NCBI RefSeq assembly: GCF_000517625.1
Contig: NZ_CP007055.1
Location: forward strand, 1,612,001-1,676,000
Source: Halostagnicola larsenii XH-48
Lineage (GTDB): Archaea; Halobacteriota; Halobacteria; Halobacteriales; Natrialbaceae
Direction of reading: 5' to 3'
DNA: 64,000 bases
Shown: positions 18,047 to 25,545 of the stretch, one piece after another
Numbering within the stretch: position 1 is the stretch's first letter
How the letters are laid out: every line of letters begins with the position of its first letter
Position numbers and translations under genes: made by a program
The notes under the pieces: model-generated
What the model saw: the letters and a program-made list of their open reading frames with translations, nothing else
The model's database searches: none
Told to the model about the DNA's origin: nothing

Positions 18047-19684
18047 ATGACTGAGCCATGGATCAAAGCGAGCGCCCGAATCGCGCGGACCGAGTGGAGA
18101 CGCCGTCGGCGGGAAGTGGCGGCCGGAACGCAGCGCACGCGGCGACGAGTGCTCCTCATCGCGATGGTCGCACTCGCCGTTGTGTTCGGAGCGGTGTCTC
18201 GATCCGCGGGGGCGTCGATCGCGGCGAGTGGATCGATCCCTATCGACTTGCTGGGAATCGGCGCAGGCCTCCTGTTCGGAGCGCTCGCGTTGCGAAGTTC
18301 GAACGTTACGCGCGCGAGATTCGAAGGTCTCGACTCCGACTTTCTCCTGACGACCGTCCCAGCGAGAGCGCCAGCGCTGGGGCTGCTCGTGTTCGTCTTC
18401 GCCCGCATCGGCGTCTTTCTCGTCGGGCCGGCCGCGGGCGTGGCGGTCGGAACCGCGCTCGGACTCCGGTCGCCGCTGGTTGGGCTAACGATCTTCGCGG
18501 CGATCACGGGAATCACAGCACTGGCCGTCGGCGTCGGCGTGGCCAGTAGGCTCGCCGCACAACTCGTCGGCCGACGGCTGGCTCGAGGGAACTTCTACCG
18601 GGATCTGCTCGTCGTGTTCGGCTGGGTCCCGGTGCTCCTCGCGTGGCTCGTCCTTGATTCGACATCGATATCGGTCGCGCCGCTGCTCGAGCGGTTCGAC
18701 TCGCTGCCGATGACGTGGATCGTCGACCTGGCGTTCCTCGGTGCGACCGGACTCGGCGTCGACGGCGCTCGCGCACTGGCTGCAGTCGGGACGCTCGCGC
18801 TGGCGGTGCCGCTCCTCGTAGGTGTGACAACGGTTCTCGTCGAGCGACTCTGGGTTCGAGAAGCGAGCGGGTCCACGGGGCCCCACGGCTCGCACTCGCT
18901 CGTCAAAGAGGGGTGGCTCGAGAAACTACTCGGCGACTACGTTTCGCGTCCCGCGCTCACCGTCGCTCGAGAACGGTGGGTCACGGAGCGACGCTCCCCG
19001 CAAGGGGTTCTATACACAGCATACGTCGTCTTTTTCATGGGTATAATACTGATGCCGATGTTCACTATCGTTGGAACGCCTCTTTTCTTGTTTCTGGTGC
19101 TAACGCTCGGACTCGTGACTGGCTTTGCCTTCGGATCGGATCCGATCGGGGTCAAATATCGCGTTCTTCCCATGCTCTTGACGACGATCGGTGGACGACA
19201 ATTCGTCGGCGGCTTCCTCGTCGCTGCACTCGTTCCCGGCGTTCCGATCGTTACCGCCATCGTTCTTCCGCTCGGAGTGCTCAGTTCCGCCAGTCTTCTC
19301 GAGACTGTGGCGCTCGCTCTTATTGGCGTAACCCTCTGTGCGTGTACCGCTACGGTCAGCCTCGCTGTCGAGATGGGCGTCGATCGCGACCGGTTCAGCC
19401 CTGTTTCCGGGTTCTTCACTAGCGCTCCAGTGTACACGGAACCGGGTGTCTCGGCATTCGTCCGAATGGCATGTGTCTTTGGGATCGTGACGGTCACCGC
19501 CGTTCCTGCCTTGCTGGGGTACTCCTCACTGGGTTACGAGAGCACGATAGTACGCCAAATCGGGATGCCGACCGATGTCGTCCGGCTCGGTTCGCTCTTT
19601 CTCACGATACTTCTCGCAATCGTTGTCTCAAGAATTGCGTTCCAGATAGCAGTACACCGGTATCAGAAGTACCAGCTCAGGTGA
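18047..19684 (+). CDS. ABC-2-type membrane permease
   Basis: A 545-residue polytopic membrane protein with roughly twelve hydrophobic helices. A basic N-terminal tail (ARIARTEWRRRRREV) precedes the first helix, and a cytoplasmic loop (residues about 275-325, ending VARERWVTERRSPQG) lies in the middle. It is followed at 10 nt by an ABC ATPase on the same strand, so the pair is very likely an exporter. The cargo is unknown. The family is poorly conserved; the assignment rests mainly on topology and the ATPase partner. Confidence 0.7.
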   Translation: MTEPWIKASARIARTEWRRRRREVAAGTQRTRRRVLLIAMVALAVVFGAVSRSAGASIAASGSIPIDLLGIGAGLLFGALALRSSNVTRARFEGLDSDFLLTTVPARAPALGLLVFVFARIGVFLVGPAAGVAVGTALGLRSPLVGLTIFAAITGITALAVGVGVASRLAAQLVGRRLARGNFYRDLLVVFGWVPVLLAWLVLDSTSISVAPLLERFDSLPMTWIVDLAFLGATGLGVDGARALAAVGTLALAVPLLVGVTTVLVERLWVREASGSTGPHGSHSLVKEGWLEKLLGDYVSRPALTVARERWVTERRSPQGVLYTAYVVFFMGIILMPMFTIVGTPLFLFLVLTLGLVTGFAFGSDPIGVKYRVLPMLLTTIGGRQFVGGFLVAALVPGVPIVTAIVLPLGVLSSASLLETVALALIGVTLCACTATVSLAVEMGVDRDRFSPVSGFFTSAPVYTEPGVSAFVRMACVFGIVTVTAVPALLGYSSLGYESTIVRQIGMPTDVVRLGSLFLTILLAIVVSRIAFQIAVHRYQKYQLR

Positions 19685-19694
19685 GTTCCAACCG

Positions 19695-20507
19695 ATGACT
19701 GACGAAACGAACGAATCCGAAATCGAGGAATCGAGAGCGAACGTCCGACAAACAGATGCTGAGAGAAGTGACCACCGGTCGATTTCCACGGATAATTTGA
19801 CGAAAGAATACGACGGGACCACGGCCGTCGACGGCCTGAACCTCGAGGTCGAACCGGGAACCGTGTACGGCTTTCTCGGGCCGAACGGCGCGGGGAAGAC
19901 GACCACGATAAAGATGCTGACTGCGCTGATTCGGCCGACCAGCGGCTCCGGTCGCGTGGCGGGGATCTCGATCATCGACCGGGAGCAACTCGTCGAACAC
20001 ATCGGCTACCTGCCCGAATCGCCGCCGATCCACGAGGAACTCACGGCTCGCGAGCAACTCGAGTACCACGGCGGGTTACGGGGGATGGGTCCCGCGGAAA
20101 TCGACGAGCGCATCGAATCGCTACTCGAGCGACTGGACCTCGCGGCGGATGCCGACGACCGGATCGTGACCTATTCGAAGGGGATGCGCCAGAAGACCGG
20201 GTTGATACAGGCGATCATGCACGAACCGGACGTCGTCTTTCTGGACGAACCGACCTCCGGGCTCGATCCGCGAGCCGCGCGGACGGTACGGGAGGTGATC
20301 ACCGAACTGGCGGCGTCGGGAACGACCGTGTTCCTCTCGACGCACATCCTGCCCGTCGTCGAGCGGATCGCCACCGAGGTCGGCATCCTCTACGAGGGCG
20401 AACTCGTCGAAGAAGGCGATCCCGAGACGCTGGTCGAACGGATGGAAACCGGCGACGATTCGACGCTAGAGGACGTCTTCCTCGACGTGACGACCACGGC
20501 CGAGTAG
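19695..20507 (+). CDS. ABC transporter ATP-binding protein
   Basis: A 270-residue nucleotide-binding domain. Walker A is FLGPNGAGKTTT (about residues 57-68). The signature is YSKGMRQKTGL, and Walker B with the catalytic Glu is VVFLDEPTSGLDPRA. The switch His is in FLSTHILPVVER. It matches the subgroup that pairs with ABC-2 permeases such as NatA or CcmA types. It has an acidic 30-residue N-terminal extension. It lies 10 nt after the permease gene, with which it should form the exporter. Confidence 0.93.
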   Translation: MTDETNESEIEESRANVRQTDAERSDHRSISTDNLTKEYDGTTAVDGLNLEVEPGTVYGFLGPNGAGKTTTIKMLTALIRPTSGSGRVAGISIIDREQLVEHIGYLPESPPIHEELTAREQLEYHGGLRGMGPAEIDERIESLLERLDLAADADDRIVTYSKGMRQKTGLIQAIMHEPDVVFLDEPTSGLDPRAARTVREVITELAASGTTVFLSTHILPVVERIATEVGILYEGELVEEGDPETLVERMETGDDSTLEDVFLDVTTTAE

Positions 20508-20575
20508 GATACACCCGAATCGTGTGGGAGACATATAAGTCTCTGAACGTCTTTTGCCCGACCAGTTGATTCGAG

Positions 20576-20881
20576 ATGATCGGAACGACGCCGAACCGCG
20601 ACATCGTCGACTGGGAGCGCTCGGAGGACGACGGAACCACCGTCTACACGATCGAGTACGATGCACCCGTAACCGAGCCGACGTTCCAGTCGTCGAGCCT
20701 GTTCGGGACCAGCACCGGTGGACCGGTTCCGGCCGACGACCGCGAAATACGGTTCCCCGACGGCGAAACGTTCCCGGCGAACGAACTCTCATTCGATGCC
20801 GAGGGAACGACGCTCCGCGTTCGCCACGGCGGCGAGTCGATCCTCGGCCGAATTCGTCGGGTGCTGTTCCCGTGGTTGTGA
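20576..20881 (+). CDS. Hypothetical small haloarchaeal protein
   Basis: A 101-residue protein that I cannot place. It is acidic in its first half (IVDWERSEDDGTTVYTIEYD) and has a basic, hydrophobic end (GRIRRVLFPWL). Predicted strands dominate, and the final segment could be a membrane anchor. A clear TATA-like acatataag lies about 40-45 nt upstream, giving a short leader. The last 13 nt of the gene are repeated just after it. Confidence 0.65.
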   Translation: MIGTTPNRDIVDWERSEDDGTTVYTIEYDAPVTEPTFQSSSLFGTSTGGPVPADDREIRFPDGETFPANELSFDAEGTTLRVRHGGESILGRIRRVLFPWL

Positions 20882-20925
20882 CGGGCGGGATACTGCTTCC
20901 GTGGTTGTGACACCGAAACTGCTGT

Positions 20926-23667
20926 TCACTCCTCCTCGAGCAGCGATCGGGCGGAGTTCGTCACGACGAGTAAACTGCTCGCGCCCATCGCGACCGCGGC
21001 GAAAAGCGGGTTGAGCACACCTGCAACCGCGAGCGGAATTGCGACGCCGTTGTAACAGAACGCCCAGCCGATGTTGGTTTTGACGCGCCGATCGGTCGCT
21101 CGAGCGAGCTCGAAGACCGTCTCGACCGACGAGAGGTCGTCGTCGACGAGCGCGACGTCGGCCGCGTCGGCGGCCATCGCCGTGCCGCCGCCAAGCGAGA
21201 TCCCGAGGTCTGCGGCCGCGAGCGCCGGCGCGTCGTTGGTCCCGTCGCCGACCATGACCGTCTCGCCGGTTTGCTTCAGTCGTTCGACCGTCTCGGCTTT
21301 CCCCTCCGGCGGAACGCCAGCGAAGACGCGGTCGATAGCGTCCTCCTCACGGAATCGATCCGCCGCTCGAGCGTCGTCGCCGGTCAACACGACGATGTCG
21401 ATGTCGGCCTCGGAAATCGCGGTGAGCGTCTCGTCCCACTCCTCGCGGAGTTCGTCGCCGACGACGATCGCGCCCTCGGCCGCCCCGTCGCGACCGACGG
21501 CGACCGGAACGCGCCCGGTTTCTCGGGCGCTCGCGATCTGTTCTGCAATCGTCTCGGGCACCGTCCAGCCGCGGGCGGCGAACAGGTCCGGGTGCCCGAC
21601 GACGACCTCCTCGCCGTCGACCACGCCCGAGACACCGTTGCGGTGGCTCTCGAAGGACTCCACGGAGTCGCTGATCGAGCCCGCCGAAGCCGGGTCCCCG
21701 GCCAGCGAACCGCCCGACTCGTTGCCCTGCGAATCAATCGGCTCGTCACCCGGCGAATCGGCCGACGCGTCGCCCTGTGGGTCGGACAAATCGTCTACCG
21801 TTCGCCGCTGTTCCCGTTCGTACGCCGTCAGTTCGCGACCGTCGTTGCCGTCGTCCGGTACCTCCGCTTGTTCCTGGGACGTGCCACCGTCGGTGATCCG
21901 CTCCGGTCGATCCCACGCGGTCGCGATAGCCCGTCCGATCGGGTGGGCGGACTGGGACTCGAGCGCCGCGGCCTTCTCGAGGAGGGAAGAATCGAGACTC
22001 GAGTCGTCGGTCGAAGCGTCGAGGCCCTTGTCGTCGGTCGAAGCGTTCGAAATCGTTTCGACGACGCTCATCTCGCCGGTGGTCAGCGTCCCGGTCTTGT
22101 CGAAGACGATCGTCTCTGCGTTGCGGATGCGCTCGAAGACGCTGTCGTCAAAGACCACGATCGAGTTCTCGAGCGCGTCCCGGATGCCGGCGGCGACCGC
22201 CAGCGGGGTCGCCAGCCCGAGCGCGCACGGACAGGAGACGATCAAGACGGTGAGCCCGTCGAGCAACGCATCCGTCACGCCCGCACCGAGTACGAGGCGA
22301 ACGGCGGTGACGACGACCGCGAGCGCGAGGACGACCGGAACGAAGATCGTCGCCAGTTTGTCGGCGAGTTTCTGGATGCCGTGGGTGCCGCTCTGGAGGT
22401 CCCAGACGAGTTCGGTGATCCGGTCGAGACTGCTCGTCGCGTCAGGACCGACCCGAACGGTCAGCGCGCCGTCGGCGACCATCGATCCGCCGACGACATC
22501 GTCGCCGAGCGTCTTTCTCACGGGTAATGACTCGCCGGTGACGACCGCCTCGTCGACCGAGGCGTCGCCGTCGACGACCTCGCCGTCGATTGGAATTCGT
22601 TCCCCGGTTCGGACGAGCACGTGATCGCCGGACTCGAGGTCCTCGAGCGGAACGTCCTCCGAGACTAGACCGTCCTCGGTCCCCGAAGCGGATGTGGATG
22701 CGGACGCATCCGCACCTCGACGGACGCGTCGAGCCTGATCGACCTGGACGGCGGTCAGATCCGAGAGGCGTTCGGTCGCCTTGCGCTTGATCGAGGACTC
22801 GTAGTAGCCGCCGGCGCTGACGATGACGATGATGGCGACGGTCACGTCGTAGTAGATGTGCTGGCCGCCGGTGATGACCGCCAGCGTGCTGTAGACGTAC
22901 GCGCTGAGAGCCGCGATGGCGACGAGCAGATCCATATTCGGCCGGCGGGTCTTCGCGCTGACGTACGCACCCTGGAGGATCGGCTTGCCGGTTACTAACA
23001 GGATGATCGTCGTCAGCGCGGCGATAACCAGGTAAAACACCGCCGCGCTCTCGTGGGCGAGTGCGTCCTCGATGAACGTCATCGTCCCCTCGTCGTAGAA
23101 CAGGCCGCCGAAGTAGACGGGGTAGATGAGCACCACGTACTGGAGCATTACCATCATTCCCATCAACACACCTACGATGACCCGTCCGATGGCCCAGTTA
23201 TCCGCCTGCCGTCGGCTGAACGCGTCGTCGCGGGAGTAGGCACTGTAGCCGAGTCCGCTGATAGAATCGCGCAACTCCGCTTCGGAGACCGTCTCCGGGT
23301 CGTGATCGATTCGAACCGTGTCCGTCACGTAACTCGAGCTAGCGTTGCTAACCCCGTCAGTTCGTTCAGCGGCGGACTCGATGAACGCCTCGCAGGTCGC
23401 ACAGTGCATGCCGTCGACCTCGAGATACGTCGCCTCGTGATCGTCCGGTACGTCCCGCCCGGCCTCGAGCGCGTCGTCGCCATCGGATTCCGCCCGGCGC
23501 TCGCGGACATCTTCGGCCTCGATATCTTCGACATCTCCCAGGGCTTCGTAAACATCTCGACAGCCCACACAGCAGAATTCGTTTCCGTCGCCGTCGCTGA
23601 CGTCGACTCCCTCCGTCGGGAGTTCACAGAGCGTACAGCCGTCGGCCGTCGTTTCGGTGTCGGTCAT
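20926..23667 (-). CDS. Copper-translocating P1B-type ATPase
   Basis: A 913-residue heavy-metal P-type ATPase. The N-terminus has a CcoI-like metal-binding domain (C11 and C14 in CTLCEL, then FCCVGC) and an HMA domain with GMHCATCEAF (C86, C89). The membrane CPC motif is VSCPCALGLATPL near residue 480. The phosphorylated Asp is in FDKTGTLTTGE near residue 524. VMVGDGTNDAPALAAADLG is the hinge. A roughly 90-residue acidic, Gly/Asp/Ser-rich insertion (about 605-695) sits in the nucleotide-binding domain. The CcoI-like N-terminus and the SafE-like gene just upstream suggest supply of copper to a haem-copper oxidase or cupredoxin rather than simple detoxification. Confidence 0.95.
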   Translation of the reverse strand: MTDTETTADGCTLCELPTEGVDVSDGDGNEFCCVGCRDVYEALGDVEDIEAEDVRERRAESDGDDALEAGRDVPDDHEATYLEVDGMHCATCEAFIESAAERTDGVSNASSSYVTDTVRIDHDPETVSEAELRDSISGLGYSAYSRDDAFSRRQADNWAIGRVIVGVLMGMMVMLQYVVLIYPVYFGGLFYDEGTMTFIEDALAHESAAVFYLVIAALTTIILLVTGKPILQGAYVSAKTRRPNMDLLVAIAALSAYVYSTLAVITGGQHIYYDVTVAIIVIVSAGGYYESSIKRKATERLSDLTAVQVDQARRVRRGADASASTSASGTEDGLVSEDVPLEDLESGDHVLVRTGERIPIDGEVVDGDASVDEAVVTGESLPVRKTLGDDVVGGSMVADGALTVRVGPDATSSLDRITELVWDLQSGTHGIQKLADKLATIFVPVVLALAVVVTAVRLVLGAGVTDALLDGLTVLIVSCPCALGLATPLAVAAGIRDALENSIVVFDDSVFERIRNAETIVFDKTGTLTTGEMSVVETISNASTDDKGLDASTDDSSLDSSLLEKAAALESQSAHPIGRAIATAWDRPERITDGGTSQEQAEVPDDGNDGRELTAYEREQRRTVDDLSDPQGDASADSPGDEPIDSQGNESGGSLAGDPASAGSISDSVESFESHRNGVSGVVDGEEVVVGHPDLFAARGWTVPETIAEQIASARETGRVPVAVGRDGAAEGAIVVGDELREEWDETLTAISEADIDIVVLTGDDARAADRFREEDAIDRVFAGVPPEGKAETVERLKQTGETVMVGDGTNDAPALAAADLGISLGGGTAMAADAADVALVDDDLSSVETVFELARATDRRVKTNIGWAFCYNGVAIPLAVAGVLNPLFAAVAMGASSLLVVTNSARSLLEEE

Positions 23668-23718
23668 GGATCGGTCAGCCGTGCGTTGGCGGTCGGGACT
23701 GCGGTCCGCACGAGTCGG

Positions 23719-24519
23719 TCAGTGCTGGTGGGAACCCCCCATCGTCGCCGCGTCGAGGCCGTCGTAAAACGGCAGCATCGGATGCGGGATGTGGTAGCCG
23801 AGACTCATCAATCCGTGAGCGAGCAGGACGTACCCTAACGCGACGAACGCGACGCCGAGCAAGCGGTGTACCCGGCGGCGGTGAACCGCGTCGACGGCCT
23901 CGATGACGGTTCCGTAGGCGAAGACCGCGGGAATCGTTCCGACGCCGAGCGCGGCGAGTGCGAGTCCGCCCCCCAGCGGCGACCCCATCGCGAACGCGTA
24001 CAGGAAGGCGGGATAGAGGATCGGGCAGGGCAACAGTCCGTGAACGGCTCCGAGCCCGACGATTCCGGGGCCGTTGGCCAGCCGGTCGACGTGGGTCGCA
24101 AGCCAGCCGCTGACCCGCTCGAGGCCGGGGATCGAAACCCCGCCGGTCGTGCGCCCGAGGAGGTAGTAGACACCGATGGCGACGACGAAACCGCCGACGA
24201 GGACGCCGACGCCGCCGCGGGCGACGTCGACTATCGGGGTCAGCGACTCCATCGTAACGAAAAACAGGCTCCCGAGTGCGCCGAAGAGAGCCCCCAAAAG
24301 CGTGTAACTCGCCGTCCGGCCGATATTGAACAGCGCGTGCTGGCGAACCTCGTAGGTCGAGAGGTGGCCATCGGCTCGAGCGCCGCCCTCCCCGCCGTCC
24401 ATTCGGCTCGCGTAGATGGTCACCAGCGGCCCGCACATTCCGATACAGTGAGCACCCGCGAGAACGCCGATGACTACGAATAACGCGACGTCGACGCCAA
24501 GGAGTGTGAACGGGTCCAT
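23719..24519 (-). CDS. SafE/CcoH-like membrane protein (cytochrome maturation type)
   Basis: A 266-residue protein with six hydrophobic helices. The first contains GAHCIGMCGPLVT, the Cys-x3-Cys motif of the DsbD_2/SafE-like family, and a later helix repeats the pattern as LLPCPILYP. The C-terminus ends with a His-rich SHQH. Proteins of this family are found beside CcoI-type copper ATPases in oxidase-assembly operons. Here the gene is 51 nt upstream of the ATPase on the same strand. The likely role is metal or thiol handling for oxidase or cupredoxin assembly; transport of sulfite is less likely. Confidence 0.8.
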   Translation of the reverse strand: MDPFTLLGVDVALFVVIGVLAGAHCIGMCGPLVTIYASRMDGGEGGARADGHLSTYEVRQHALFNIGRTASYTLLGALFGALGSLFFVTMESLTPIVDVARGGVGVLVGGFVVAIGVYYLLGRTTGGVSIPGLERVSGWLATHVDRLANGPGIVGLGAVHGLLPCPILYPAFLYAFAMGSPLGGGLALAALGVGTIPAVFAYGTVIEAVDAVHRRRVHRLLGVAFVALGYVLLAHGLMSLGYHIPHPMLPFYDGLDAATMGGSHQH

Positions 24520-24750
24520 TGGAAATCCATCCTCGAGAGATCGGTCGTGTGCGACCTACTGACCGAAGGAGGTAATGGGTTTCGTTGTTTCCCATCGTAT
24601 CGGATCGATGCGGGCAGTGCGCTCGAGTCGAAACGACGGCCATCAGATGCCCTCGAATCGAACCTGAGATCAGCGAAGCGTATCACGTGGCGACGGAAGC
24701 CCCCATCCGCGAAGACAACCAACTAAGACCACGGGCACGAACGTAGGGGT

Positions 24751-24801
24751 ATGTGCGCTCTCACGGAGACGCCCGAGCCTCGAGGTGACCGCCAGTGGTA
24801 G
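24751..24801 (+). promoter_or_regulatory. Possible 16-codon upstream ORF overlapping the usp start
   Basis: An ATG at 24751 opens a 16-residue frame whose TAG (24799-24801) overlaps the GTG start codon region at 24795. A Shine-Dalgarno match (GAGGTGA, 24782-24788) lies 6 nt before that GTG. This suggests a leader with translational coupling; it is not proven. Confidence 0.35.
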
Positions 24802-25217
24802 CGTCGCTGCTAGACCGACCGCTCGTTCCAGTCGCGAACCCCGACGACGCCGCGACGACCTACGAAAAGCTTCGACCGTACTTTTTGGAACAAGATATCG
24901 ATGCCACCGTCGTCAACGTCATCGAAAAAGCCGGCGGTGCGCCGGATAAAGCGGGCGTCGAACAACGCCAGGAACACGCCGAAGAGACGTTCGATGCCTT
25001 CGAAGAACCGGCGGAAACCGATGGCATCACGGTCGACACGGAGGTGCTGTACGGGACCGATATCGTGGACGCGATCAACGACGCCGCCGCAGAGGTCGAC
25101 GCCTCCGCCATCGTCTTCGTCTCTCGAGGCGGCGGCCGGCTACTCGATCTGGTCTCCGGTAGCGTCCGCTCGCGACTCGTCGCCGAGAGCGACTTTCCCG
25201 TGATCGTCCTCCCCTGA
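24795..25217 (+). CDS. UspA-like universal stress protein
   Basis: A 140-residue Usp-fold protein starting at GTG, preceded by a good Shine-Dalgarno sequence. It opens with LLDRPLVPVANPDDA and ends ASAIVFVSRGGGRLLDLVSG then FPVIVLP. The G-x2-G-x9-G(S) nucleotide loop is altered (SRGGGRLLDLVSGS), so ATP binding is uncertain. It lies 328 nt before an amino-acid permease that carries Usp domains, and may modulate the same transport function. Confidence 0.82.
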   Translation: MVASLLDRPLVPVANPDDAATTYEKLRPYFLEQDIDATVVNVIEKAGGAPDKAGVEQRQEHAEETFDAFEEPAETDGITVDTEVLYGTDIVDAINDAAAEVDASAIVFVSRGGGRLLDLVSGSVRSRLVAESDFPVIVLP

Positions 25218-25545
25218 CGCGCGGATCGCCTTTCCCTGCCGTGGGGTTCGAACGTGCAATATTTCCCTACGGTGAGGTTCGAACGCGCGGGATCGGCGGG
25301 ATCGAATCGGTCGGTTTCACAACCAATGCAAAAGGTTCAACTCCCCTCCCCCGCCGAACATCTATATTGACTCCCAGGAGATTCGGTTGGTCGACCGGTC
25401 GACAGTCACGTCGCGTCCGATCGGCGGATTTGACGAGTGTTTGTACAGGAACTCGTGGCAGATTCCGTCGAACACAGCGGATGACAGTCGTTCCCGGCGG
25501 CGACGTAGCTACAGGCGGTCGCTCGAGTACGGGCGGTGATCCACC
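25218..25545. other. Intergenic region before the permease
   Basis: About 330 nt hold no gene that I can support. It starts with two imperfect copies of a 31-bp unit (25231-25261 and 25262-25292, about 24 of 31 identical), each containing a ggttcgaac core. The rest looks featureless. Confidence 0.5.
25231..25292. repeat. Imperfect 31-bp tandem duplication
   Basis: Both units begin TTTCCCT and contain GAGGTTCGAACGYGC-like sequence (first unit GGGGTTCGAACGTGC). They abut exactly, downstream of the usp stop. They may be a decayed duplication or tandem protein-binding sites. Confidence 0.6.

Noticed and set aside
21071-22624. 517-residue Ser-rich frame antisense to the copper ATPase
   Set aside because: It is a typical Ser/Arg shadow with no recognisable domain; the opposite strand is a complete P-type ATPase.
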